From: RGIG6353 sp045594565
Lineage (GTDB): Bacteria; Bacillota; Clostridia; Oscillospirales; SIG627
Length of the DNA stretch: 25,651 nucleotides
Reading direction: 5' to 3'
NCBI GenBank assembly: GCA_045594565.1
Contig: JAZNYT010000115.1
Coordinates: 1-25,651 of the forward strand
Numbering within the stretch: position 1 is the stretch's first letter; every line of letters begins with the position of its first letter. The notes beneath the pieces are model-generated. The model saw only the letters and a program-made list of their open reading frames with translations. It did not search any database and was not told the origin of the DNA. The position numbers and the translations under genes are program-made. This document shows positions 1 through 6,372 of this stretch, one piece after another.

Positions 1-1978
1 GGTTAAATTCGTGAAGACCGGTGATGATGTTCTTGATATCAGTAACAGTCTTGCCCTGAGCGCTTGCCAAAGCAGCGATGTCAGCTTCCTCGGTAGGAAC
101 GAACTCGTGTAGAGGTGGATCGAGGAAACGGATGGTAACGGGCCAGCCTTCAAGTGCTTCGTAAAGCTTTTCAAAGTCGCCTTGCTGATAGGGGAGAATC
201 TTATCAAGAGCGGCTTCACGTTCTTCTACTGTGTCAGCGCAAATCATTTCACGGAAAGCAGCGATTCTGTCAGCTTCGAAGAACATATGCTCGGTACGGC
301 AAAGACCGATACCCTCAGCACCCAATTCGCGAGCCTTTTTAGCGTCAGCAGGTGTGTCAGCATTTGTACGAACCTTAAGAGTACGGAACTCGTCAGCCCA
401 ATCCATAATGCGACCAAATTCGCCTGCGATTTCAGCATCAACAGTTGGGATAATGCCGTCATAAATGTTACCGGTGGAACCGTCGATGGAGATGTAGTCG
501 CCTTCATGGAAGGTCTTGCCTGCAAGCTCGAACTTTTTGTTTTCTTCATCCATCTTAATGTCGCCGCAACCGGAAACGCAGCAGGTACCCATACCACGAG
601 CAACAACGGCTGCGTGAGAGGTCATACCGCCACGCACGGTGAGGATACCCTGAGCGGCTTTCATACCGGTGATATCTTCAGGAGAGGTTTCAAGTCTTAC
701 GAGAACGACCTTTTCGCCTCTTGCCTTCCAGGATTCTGCATCTTCAGCAGTAAATACGATCTTACCGCAAGCAGCTCCGGGGGAAGCGCCAAGGCCTCTG
801 CCCATGGGAGTAGCAGCCTTAAGAGCCTTCGCATCGAACTGGGGATGGAGAAGGGTATCAAGGTTTCTGGGGTCGATCATGAGAACTGCTTCTTCCTTGG
901 TCTTGTGGCCTTCAGCAACGAGGTCAACAGCGATCTGGAGAGCAGCCTGAGCGGTTCTCTTACCGTTACGGGTCTGGAGCATATAGAGCTTTTCGTTTTC
1001 AACGGTGAACTCCATATCCTGCATATCGTGATAGTGGTTTTCAAGAAGAGCACAAACCTCTGTGAACTGCTTGTAAGCAGCAGGGAATTTGTCAGCCATT
1101 TCCTGAATCTTCATAGGTGTTCTAACACCTGCAACAACGTCTTCGCCCTGAGCGTTTACAAGGAACTCACCCATAAGCTTCTTTTCACCTGTTGCGGGGT
1201 CACGAGTGAATGCAACACCTGTACCGCAATCGTCGCCCATGTTACCGAACGCCATTGCCTGTACGTTAACAGCGGTACCCCAAGAATAAGGAATATCGTT
1301 GTCACGGCGGTAAACGTTAGCACGGGGGTTATCCCATGAACGGAATACTGCCTTTACCGCACCCATAAGCTGTTCCTTAGGGTCGGAGGGGAAATCTGTA
1401 CCAATCTTTGACTTATATTCAGCCTTAAACTGATTTGCAAGCTCCTTGAGGTCTTCAGCGCCAAGCTCAATATCCTGAGTTACGCCCTTTTCTTCCTTCA
1501 TCTTGTCGATGAGCTCCTCAAAGTACTTCTTTCCAACTTCCATAACGACGTCGGAGTACATCTGGATAAATCTTCTGTAGCAGTCGTAAGCCCATCTTGC
1601 ATTTCCGGACTTCTTTGCAATAACCTCTACAACCTCTTCGTTAAGACCGAGGTTAAGAATGGTATCCATCATACCGGGCATGGATGCTCTTGCACCTGAA
1701 CGAACAGATACGAGAAGGGGATTTTCCTTATCGCCGAACTTCTTACCGGTGATAGCTTCCATCTTTGTGATGTATTCCATGATTTCAGCTTCAATCTCGG
1801 GATTGATCTTTCTGCCGTCCTCATAGTACTGTGTACATGCTTCTGTTGTAATTGTGAAGCCCTGAGGTACAGGAAGACCAAGGTTAGTCATTTCTGCAAG
1901 GTTTGCGCCCTTACCACCGAGAAGCTCACGCATTTTACCGTTTCCTTCGGTAAAGAGATAAACATACTTCTTGTTCAT
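1..1978 (-). CDS. ppdK: Pyruvate, phosphate dikinase (3' end cut by window edge)
   Basis: Interconverts pyruvate + ATP + phosphate and PEP + AMP + PPi; in anaerobes it often serves glycolysis or gluconeogenesis in the cytosol. The frame is open from ATG (1978) to the window edge, giving 659 residues; the family is about 875 long, so some 215 C-terminal residues, including most of the PEP/pyruvate barrel and its catalytic Cys, lie outside. The N-terminus (MNKKYVYLFTEGNGKMRELL, then GGKGANLAEMTNLGLPVPQG) is the ATP-grasp domain. The phosphohistidine motif GGMTSHAAVVARGMG is intact, with His at residue 455, the position known in the Clostridium symbiosum enzyme. LCRTEHMFF marks the start of the C-terminal barrel. 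AGGAGG lies 6 bases before the ATG. Nothing suggests a pseudogene; the gene is simply cut. A long antisense frame over it (182-1339 plus) is a shadow. Confidence 0.97.
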   Translation of the reverse strand, partial: MNKKYVYLFTEGNGKMRELLGGKGANLAEMTNLGLPVPQGFTITTEACTQYYEDGRKINPEIEAEIMEYITKMEAITGKKFGDKENPLLVSVRSGARASMPGMMDTILNLGLNEEVVEVIAKKSGNARWAYDCYRRFIQMYSDVVMEVGKKYFEELIDKMKEEKGVTQDIELGAEDLKELANQFKAEYKSKIGTDFPSDPKEQLMGAVKAVFRSWDNPRANVYRRDNDIPYSWGTAVNVQAMAFGNMGDDCGTGVAFTRDPATGEKKLMGEFLVNAQGEDVVAGVRTPMKIQEMADKFPAAYKQFTEVCALLENHYHDMQDMEFTVENEKLYMLQTRNGKRTAQAALQIAVDLVAEGHKTKEEAVLMIDPRNLDTLLHPQFDAKALKAATPMGRGLGASPGAACGKIVFTAEDAESWKARGEKVVLVRLETSPEDITGMKAAQGILTVRGGMTSHAAVVARGMGTCCVSGCGDIKMDEENKKFELAGKTFHEGDYISIDGSTGNIYDGIIPTVDAEIAGEFGRIMDWADEFRTLKVRTNADTPADAKKARELGAEGIGLCRTEHMFFEADRIAAFREMICADTVEEREAALDKILPYQQGDFEKLYEALEGWPVTIRFLDPPLHEFVPTEEADIAALASAQGKTVTDIKNIITGLHEFN

Positions 1979-2009
1979 TTGTTTCCTCCTAAATTTTGTT
2001 TTGCATAAT

Positions 2010-2018
2010 AGTATAACA
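2010..2018 (-). promoter_or_regulatory. Extended -10 promoter for ppdK
   Basis: On the minus strand TGT-TATACT (extended -10) lies about 32 bases before the ppdK ATG, followed by an A/T-rich leader and AGGAGG. No good -35 is visible, as is usual for extended -10 promoters. Prediction from sequence only. Confidence 0.5.
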
Positions 2019-2064
2019 CAACGGGGTTAATTTTTCCATATATATATGATTTGTTCATAAAAAA

Positions 2065-2436
2065 TTAACAATTAAAAGCAGCATTAAACAGTTCTTTGTT
2101 TCTTTCGTGACGCATCATAAGGTAATTATAACCGAAAACGGCTTCAAGACCCGTAGCGAGCTTATACTCGTAACGGGTGACGCTTTTGGGGGTGTTGTTG
2201 GTCTTTGTATTTTTTCCGCGTCGGAAAACGTCCCTTTCTTCCTCGGTAAAAAGAGGCTCTATCTTTTCAAGAGCCTTCACCTGTGCGGCAGCGGTAACAA
2301 AATCAAGTGCCATACGGTTTGCCACGGCATTTCCTTCCGGCACTGTAAAAAATAGCCTTTCACGCACTAAGATTTCCCACACAGAGTCGCCGAGATAGGC
2401 AAGCATAAGACTGTCGGCGGTTTTTTCGTCAAACAT
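2065..2436 (-). CDS. mrnC: Mini-ribonuclease III (23S rRNA maturation)
   Basis: Mini-III is an RNase III catalytic domain without a dsRNA-binding domain; in Bacillus it matures the ends of 23S rRNA. The protein has 123 residues, normal for the family. The signature LAYLGDSVWEILVRERL (residues 12-28) contains the catalytic Asp17 and Glu21 region, and the C-terminal ATGLEAVFGYNYL provides the second acidic metal-binding site. RGKNTKTNNTPK corresponds to the conserved basic loop. I start at ATG 2436, not at a TTG 15 bases upstream, because GAGAGGA sits at the right spacing before the ATG and would fall inside the longer frame. It lies 11 bases after the stop of the membrane-protein gene, so the two are probably co-transcribed. 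In other Firmicutes mrnC usually lies beside cysS; here it does not. Confidence 0.93.
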   Translation of the reverse strand: MFDEKTADSLMLAYLGDSVWEILVRERLFFTVPEGNAVANRMALDFVTAAAQVKALEKIEPLFTEEERDVFRRGKNTKTNNTPKSVTRYEYKLATGLEAVFGYNYLMMRHERNKELFNAAFNC

Positions 2437-2447
2437 AAAAAGTCCTC

Positions 2448-2849
2448 TCAATCAATAAATTCTGAAATCAAAAGTGCCAGATATTCCATAAAGAATATAA
2501 CTATGACGGGGAAAAGAAACGCCATGATAATTTTAGAATAATACACTCTTTTCACAAGGGTAAGCTTTAAGGGGTTCCAGTGGAGGTTTTCCCCCTCTCC
2601 CGAGGCATTACCCTCTCTTAGGTCTTTCATGAATTTTTTCTCGTATTCGCCGTCGATAATGGCAGTGGATGCACCGTTCACAAGAAGAAAGAGAGTCGCC
2701 AAAACAGTGCCTAAAACTATATACGATATGGTTATTATCTTCTGGAGTACCATGTTCTGAAGTATTATGGGGAGTGCATAAACAGAAATCTCAAGAAGAA
2801 AAGCAAAAATTGTAAGAATTAGCGTTTTTTTAGGTGATATGTACTTCAT
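2448..2849 (-). CDS. Small three-helix membrane protein, unknown function
   Basis: Not recognised. The product has 133 residues with three hydrophobic segments (about 9-30, 38-60 and 106-128). Between the second and third is a hydrophilic loop rich in charged residues and Gly/Ser (about 66-100). The ATG at 2849 has AAAGGAGAA 5-6 bases upstream. It is the first gene of a two-gene unit with mrnC. Its stop codon adjoins the mrnC ribosome site, so translation may be coupled. Nothing visible indicates substrate or enzymatic activity. Confidence 0.8.
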   Translation of the reverse strand: MKYISPKKTLILTIFAFLLEISVYALPIILQNMVLQKIITISYIVLGTVLATLFLLVNGASTAIIDGEYEKKFMKDLREGNASGEGENLHWNPLKLTLVKRVYYSKIIMAFLFPVIVIFFMEYLALLISEFID

Positions 2850-2885
2850 TTCTTCTCCTTTTTTGAAAATCGGTTTTTCTGTGCG

Positions 2886-2914
2886 TTTATAAGTTTAACA
2901 GAAAAATCGTGTAA
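2886..2914 (-). promoter_or_regulatory. Sigma-A-like promoter for the membrane protein-mrnC unit
   Basis: Minus strand: TTACAC (2914-2909), a 17-base spacer, then TATAAA (2891-2886), about 36 bases before the start at 2849. It lies back to back with the promoter of the MinD-like gene. Confidence 0.45.
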
Positions 2915-2963
2915 GTTCAAGTACAAACAGTAAACTTTTCATAAACTTCCCCCCTGTCACTAC

Positions 2964-2992
2964 TTGATTTTTGGAGCAATATATGATATTAT
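2964..2992 (+). promoter_or_regulatory. Sigma-A-like promoter for the MinD-like gene
   Basis: TTGATT (2964-2969), a 17-base spacer, then TATTAT (2987-2992), about 36 bases before the TTG start at 3029. Confidence 0.5.
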
Positions 2993-3028
2993 TTATTGTA
3001 AGAATATTATGATGGGAGTGAAAAGGCT

Positions 3029-3820
3029 TTGGGAAAGGTCATTATGATTGCCTCGTTAAAGGGCGGTGTAGGTAAGACTACGGTGTCTGCGGCACTATCA
3101 TATTGTCTGGCAAAGCTTGGAAAGAAGACCGTCGCAGTAGATATGGACTTCGGGGTAAGAAGTCTTGATATTGCTCTCGGTCACGAAAACTCCGCCTCCC
3201 CCAGCTGCTTTGATGTAATTACGGGAAAAGCATCGCTCGGAATTGCTGTGGACAGTGACGAAAGGGACGAAAACCTTTTCTTCATTTCGGCACCCATGAA
3301 CGTGGATATCACCTACGATACCGAGGTTACACCGAAGCTTTTTGAAAAGTTTATATCCGACCTCAAAAGAGAGTTTGACTGGGTAGTTCTCGATATGGCG
3401 GCAGGTACGGGAAAACTTCTCGACCTTGCACGTGACAGCGGTCTCGTTGACGAAGCAATAATCGTTTCAACACAAAACGCCGCATCGGTAAGAGCCGCGG
3501 AAAAGCTTGGCGCCACCTTTTCGGAAAAGGGCGTTGAAAAAACGAGGCTCATCATAAACTCCTTTGATTTTGAAAGGGCGGGAAAAAACGACTTTGTCAG
3601 TATCATGGACGTTATCGACCACTCGTCGGTGACTCTCATAGGTGTCGTTCCTTTTGATAAGAGAGTGGAACGGCTGGTTTCCTCGGGAAAAACGGTATCG
3701 GAGGATAAACGCTCTGCGGCAGGTACAGCAGTTCGGAACGTTGCGCGAAGAATTGCAGGCGAGGCAGTTGCTCTCCTTGAGAACATTGTCCCGAAACACA
3801 AGAGAATGAAGCTTTACTAA
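3029..3820 (+). CDS. MinD/ParA-family P-loop ATPase
   Basis: This family comprises ATPases that dimerise on ATP, often at the membrane, and position division or other machinery. The 263-residue protein has the deviant Walker A motif KGGVGKTT (residues 11-18, signature Lys11), a switch I region DMDFGVRSLDIALG like MinD's DxDxGLRNLDL, and a switch II/Walker B VVLDMAAGTGK. The TTG start is preferred: GGGAG lies 10 bases upstream, and the N-terminus MGKVIMIASLKGG then aligns with MinD starts. The ATG 15 bases later would remove the first beta strand. No minC or minE is adjacent. The C-terminus (VPKHKRMKLY) is basic but not a clear amphipathic membrane helix. A septum-site MinD role is therefore possible but unproven; another MinD-like ATPase is equally likely. 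Confidence 0.85.
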   Translation: MGKVIMIASLKGGVGKTTVSAALSYCLAKLGKKTVAVDMDFGVRSLDIALGHENSASPSCFDVITGKASLGIAVDSDERDENLFFISAPMNVDITYDTEVTPKLFEKFISDLKREFDWVVLDMAAGTGKLLDLARDSGLVDEAIIVSTQNAASVRAAEKLGATFSEKGVEKTRLIINSFDFERAGKNDFVSIMDVIDHSSVTLIGVVPFDKRVERLVSSGKTVSEDKRSAAGTAVRNVARRIAGEAVALLENIVPKHKRMKLY

Positions 3821-3849
3821 ATCATCAACATAAGAAAGGATACAGTTCT

Positions 3850-4248
3850 ATGCAGATTGCGATAATGGCTCACGAGAAGAAAAAAGAACTTATGACACAG
3901 TTTTGTATTGCCTATTGCGGAATACTCAGCCGTCATTCACTTTGTGCCACAGGAAGCCTTGGCAAAGCCGTAGAGGATGCTACAGGCCTTGAAGTCGAGC
4001 TTCTTCTGATGCCTGAGCACGGCGGTATTCAGCAGGTCGCATCTAAAGTATCCTACAACGAAATCGACCTCCTCCTCTACTTCAGAGACAGAGACGAGCT
4101 CGACTTTATTTCAGAGAATGATGAAGAAGAGATACTCCACCTTTGCGACAGCTACAATATTCCCTATGCAACGAATATCGCTACCGCCGAGGCACTAATA
4201 ATGGCTCTTGAACGAGGAGACCTTGACTGGAGAATGCTTGTCAAGTAA
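3850..4248 (+). CDS. Methylglyoxal-synthase-like protein, catalytic Asp missing
   Basis: The 132-residue protein follows the methylglyoxal synthase (MgsA) fold throughout: MQIAIMAHEKKK, ATGSLGKAVEDATGL, EHGGIQQVASK, and SYNIPYATNIATAEALI near the end. MgsA converts dihydroxyacetone phosphate to methylglyoxal. The E. coli catalytic base is Asp71 in GGDQQ; here that position is Ile60 (GGIQQ). The HD pair is HE, the phosphate-binding ATGTTG is ATGSLG, and the PHDPD segment with the second acid and His is replaced by SENDE. I infer it has lost or changed the classical activity and is a MGS-fold relative. It has GAAAGGA about 9 bases before the ATG and follows the MinD-like gene by 29 bases, so it is probably in the same operon. 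Its stop codon lies within the first hairpin of a downstream array. Confidence 0.82.
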   Translation: MQIAIMAHEKKKELMTQFCIAYCGILSRHSLCATGSLGKAVEDATGLEVELLLMPEHGGIQQVASKVSYNEIDLLLYFRDRDELDFISENDEEEILHLCDSYNIPYATNIATAEALIMALERGDLDWRMLVK

Positions 4249-4377
4249 GCCCTTGGCTGCTTGACAGTGATATTTGACCTTCGGTCAAGTTATATTGCTT
4301 CGCAGTGATATTCGGCTTGCGCCGAGCGATATTTTCAAACTGCGTTTGAAAGTTTTGGTTAATTTTCTACGAAAATT
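4240..4377 (+). repeat. Array of six minihairpins joined by conserved short linkers
   Basis: Six hairpins follow each other: 4240-4265 (GTCAAG/CTTGAC, spanning the upstream stop codon), 4274-4288 (TTGACC-ttc-GGTCAA), 4296-4304 (TGC-ttc-GCA), 4312-4325 (TCGGC-ttgc-GCCGA), 4333-4351 (TTTCAAAC-tgc-GTTTGAAA) and 4361-4377 (AATTTTC-tac-GAAAATT). The stems differ, but the linkers between them are AGTGATAT, GTTATAT, GTGATAT and GCGATAT, i.e. G-N-N-ATAT, with GTTTTGGTT last. Loops are three or four bases (apart from the first, nested hairpin). None has a U-tract, so they are not ordinary terminators. Function unknown. Confidence 0.75.
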
Positions 4378-4393
4378 TTCGATTGAATTTATT

Positions 4394-4450
4394 CAAGGGG
4401 TAAGGCTTTTTGAAAAAGCCCTCCCCCTTGTACCCCTACGAAAACTATAA
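4394..4450 (+). terminator. Terminator-like hairpin with conserved tail (family copy 1)
   Basis: CAAGGGG (4394-4400) and an inner GGCTTTTT/AAAAAGCC stem pair back to CCCCTTG (4424-4430). A tail follows that ends CCCTACGAAAACTATAA. The same layout (G-rich arm, T/A inner stem, C-rich arm, then CTCCCACGAAAA-TATAA) recurs at 8138, 24697 and 25415. It probably terminates transcription from the upstream operon. Confidence 0.6.
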
Positions 4451-4537
4451 ACAAACATAACATTAAGGAGGTTTTCGAAGTATTTTTTTGCAAGACGAGG
4501 CATCGAAACAAAAAGCAAAGCGAAGGCTTACAAAAAA
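4448..4537 (+). repeat. Partial copy A of the synthetase-leader repeat (88-bp exact duplicate)
   Basis: Bases 4448-4535 are identical to 4733-4820 (offset 285). The copy contains CATTAAGGAGG and the left half of the foldable element, then diverges just after CTTACAAAA, so it lacks the right arm and cannot form the long hairpin. Confidence 0.85.
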
Positions 4538-4578
4538 TAACGTGAGAAACCCCTAAACTTAAAATCACATTACTAAAA

Positions 4579-4703
4579 ACAGATTTTTCGAAGTATTTTT
4601 TCGCTATGCGAGTGCACGCGAAAAAGCCAAGGACGGCTTACTTTGCTGTAAGTCGACGCCGGCTTTTGAGCAAGTAGCGAAGCAGAACGGAAAAAGACGA
4701 AGC
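4579..4703 (+). repeat. Copy B of the synthetase-leader structured repeat (diverged)
   Basis: A diverged copy that keeps the fold. Outer arms are TATTTTTTCGC (4594-4604) and CGGAAAAA (4688-4695), middle stem AAAAGCC/GGCTTTT (4622-4628 with 4661-4667), and apical stem CTTAC/GTAAG (4637-4641 with 4648-4652) with a different loop. The flanks ACAGATTT and GACGAAG are shared with copy D before aspS. Confidence 0.75.
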
Positions 4704-4756
4704 ATAAAAACAAAAAAATTAACCCCCCAAGCTAAACAAACATAACATTAAGGAGG

Positions 4757-4876
4757 TTTTCGAAGTATTTTTTTGCAAGACGAGGCATCGAAACAAAAAG
4801 CAAAGCGAAGGCTTACAAAACGTAAGTCGAGCTGGTTTTTGTTGAGTAACGAAGTATTGCGAAAAAATACAAAGAA
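4757..4876 (+). repeat. Copy C of the synthetase-leader structured repeat, upstream of hisS
   Basis: A long imperfect inverted repeat: GTATTTTTTTGCAA (4765-4778) against TTGCGAAAAAATAC (4857-4870), a middle stem of CAAAAA against TTTTTG (4794-4799 with 4836-4841), and an apical CTTAC/GTAAG stem. The motif CGAAGTATT occurs in both arms (4761 and 4850). The element ends about 4 bases before the hisS ATG. AAGGAGG (4750-4756) lies on its upstream side, so the element separates the only good ribosome site from the start codon unless the fold brings them together. Confidence 0.75.
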
Positions 4877-4880
4877 AAAA

Positions 4881-6143
4881 ATGATACAGAAGCAAAGAGG
4901 AACTATTGACATACTGCCCGGTGAAAGCGAAGTATGGCAGTGGATGGAAAATAAAATAAAGGAAACGGCGGCTCTTTACGGTTATAGTGAGATAAGACTG
5001 CCTACCTTTGAATCGAGTGAGCTTTACAAGAGAGGCGTTGGCGAGACAAGCGACGTTGTTCAGAAGGAGATGTACTCCTTTGAGGATAACGACAAAAGAA
5101 GTATCACCCTTCGTCCCGAGGGTACGGCAGGCGTTGTAAGAAGCGTTATCGAAAACGGACTTGCAACGGGTGCTATGCCCCTTCCTCTCTATTATCTCAT
5201 TTCTTGCTTCCGATATGAGAAGCCCGAGGCGGGAAGATCAAGAGAATTCTATCAGTTCGGTGTCGAGCAGTTCGGTGCAGAAAATGCGGCGGCTGATGCG
5301 AACGTAATTTCTCTCGGCTATGATATTTTCAAAAACCTCGGTATCGACGTAAGCCTTGAAATAAACTCTATCGGTTGCCGTCATTGCCGTCCTATCTATC
5401 ACAAGGCACTTCACGATTATTTCGAGTCCTGCCGTGATGACCTTTGTGAGACCTGTATTGACAGACTTGATAAGAATCCCCTTCGTATTCTCGACTGTAA
5501 GAGTCCCGTTTGCTCGGAGTATGCGAAGAACGCCCCAAAAACTATCGACTATCTCTGCCCCGACTGTAAAAAGCATCTTGACGAGCTTAAAACTTATCTT
5601 GACAGGGCAGGAATAAAATACAACGTTAACCCCAAAATAGTAAGAGGACTTGACTACTATCAGAGAACTGTTTTTGAGTTTATTTCGGAGGACATCGGTT
5701 CAAAGAGCACCATCTGCGGTGGCGGACGCTACGACGGACTTGTTGAAGAGCTTGGCGGACCCAGACTTCCCGGTATTGGATTTGCTATGGGTCTTACCCG
5801 TGTAATGCTTGCCCTTAAGGCATCGGATAAGCTTCCCGAATTCAATACCTCCCCTGCTCTCTATATTGCATCTATGGGAGATGCGGCAAGACTCCGCAGC
5901 TTTGAGATGTCACTTGGCTTCAAAAAATACGGACTCAACGTCACCTTCGACCAAGTTGGCAGAAGCCTTAAGGCGCAGATGAAATATGCCGACAAGACAG
6001 GGGCAGGATTCTCCATGGTACTAGGCGACAGCGAGCTTGAAGCAGGAAAAGCAACTCTTAAAAATATGGCAACAGGTGAAGCCGTTGAGGTAGCACTTGA
6101 CAATATCGAAGATATTGCAAATAAATTGAAAATGGAAAATTGA
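4881..6143 (+). CDS. hisS: Histidine--tRNA ligase
   Basis: Charges tRNA-His; class II synthetase, cytosolic homodimer. The protein has 420 residues, typical for bacteria. It starts MIQKQRGTIDILPGE, matching the usual N-terminus, so I take ATG 4881 rather than upstream in-frame codons that lie inside a repeat. Motif 2 is CFRYEKPEAGRSREFYQFG; the HisRS motif LDYYQRTVFEF and GGGRYDGLVEELGG are present. Motif 3 is GFAMGLTRVMLAL: Arg307 is kept, but the usual Glu before it is Thr306. The C-terminal anticodon-binding domain covers about residues 325-420. The ATG is preceded by an A-rich stretch without a Shine-Dalgarno sequence, while AAGGAGG lies about 125 bases upstream across a hairpin repeat. 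The last codons overlap a short ATTGAAAA-type repeat. aspS follows in the same direction 229 bases downstream. Confidence 0.96.
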   Translation: MIQKQRGTIDILPGESEVWQWMENKIKETAALYGYSEIRLPTFESSELYKRGVGETSDVVQKEMYSFEDNDKRSITLRPEGTAGVVRSVIENGLATGAMPLPLYYLISCFRYEKPEAGRSREFYQFGVEQFGAENAAADANVISLGYDIFKNLGIDVSLEINSIGCRHCRPIYHKALHDYFESCRDDLCETCIDRLDKNPLRILDCKSPVCSEYAKNAPKTIDYLCPDCKKHLDELKTYLDRAGIKYNVNPKIVRGLDYYQRTVFEFISEDIGSKSTICGGGRYDGLVEELGGPRLPGIGFAMGLTRVMLALKASDKLPEFNTSPALYIASMGDAARLRSFEMSLGFKKYGLNVTFDQVGRSLKAQMKYADKTGAGFSMVLGDSELEAGKATLKNMATGEAVEVALDNIEDIANKLKMEN

Positions 6144-6176
6144 AAATTGAAAATTTCGGTTGAAAACCGCCTGCGG
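6124..6176 (+). repeat. Short ATTGAAAA/ATGGAAAA direct repeats and small hairpin after hisS
   Basis: Tandem AATTGAAAATGG / AATTGAAAATTG units run over the last hisS codons and its stop (to about 6155). They are followed by GAAAACCGC-ctg-GCGGTTTTC-like pairing near 6163-6180, a possible weak terminator. A similar ATTGAAAA string occurs at 24644-24676, also just after a gene end. Confidence 0.5.
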
Positions 6177-6231
6177 TTTTCTTCCTTGGTTTCACATTTA
6201 ATAATAAAGTAAAATAAAATATAAAGTATAT

Positions 6232-6356
6232 ACAGATTTCGAAATATTTTTTCGCAAGACGAGGCGTCGAAATAAAAAGCAAAGGGAAGGCTTACAAAAA
6301 CGTAAGTCGAGCTGCTTTTTATCGAGCAACGAAGTATTGCGGAAAAAGACGAAGAA
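6232..6356 (+). repeat. Copy D of the synthetase-leader structured repeat, upstream of aspS
   Basis: Same architecture as copies B and C: TATTTTTTCGCAA (6245-6257) against TTGCGGAAAAA (about 6337-6347), a middle stem ATAAAAAGC against GCTTTTTAT, and an apical CTTAC/GTAAG stem. Relative to copy C the pair C4794:G4841 is T6273:A6321, a compensatory change, and the G:G mismatch at 4800:4835 is G:C here (6279:6315). Unlike hisS, aspS has its own ribosome site (AAAGGAG) between the element and its ATG. Confidence 0.8.
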
Positions 6357-6372
6357 ATCCAAAGGAGTAAAT

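Noticed and set aside
182..1339. Long plus-strand open frame of 385 codons
   Set aside because: It lies wholly antisense to the pyruvate phosphate dikinase gene, whose motifs are intact, and its translation resembles no protein I know.
4240..4377. CRISPR array
   Set aside because: The repeated units are only about 7 bases and the segments between them are self-complementary, not spacers; no cas genes are near.
4465..4532. Possible small peptide SKYFFARRG... shared by repeat copies A, C and D
   Set aside because: The frame is short, lacks a consistent start or stop, and copy B breaks it; conservation is explained by the nucleic-acid repeat.
4773..4880. N-terminal extension of HisRS from a TTG
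   Set aside because: The extra 36 residues are translated from the repeat element, which also occurs elsewhere out of this context; normal HisRS begins at MIQKQRGTIDIL.
4249..4880. T-box riboswitch before hisS
   Set aside because: No AGGGTGGNACCGCG-type T-box sequence, specifier stem or antiterminator was found here or before aspS.
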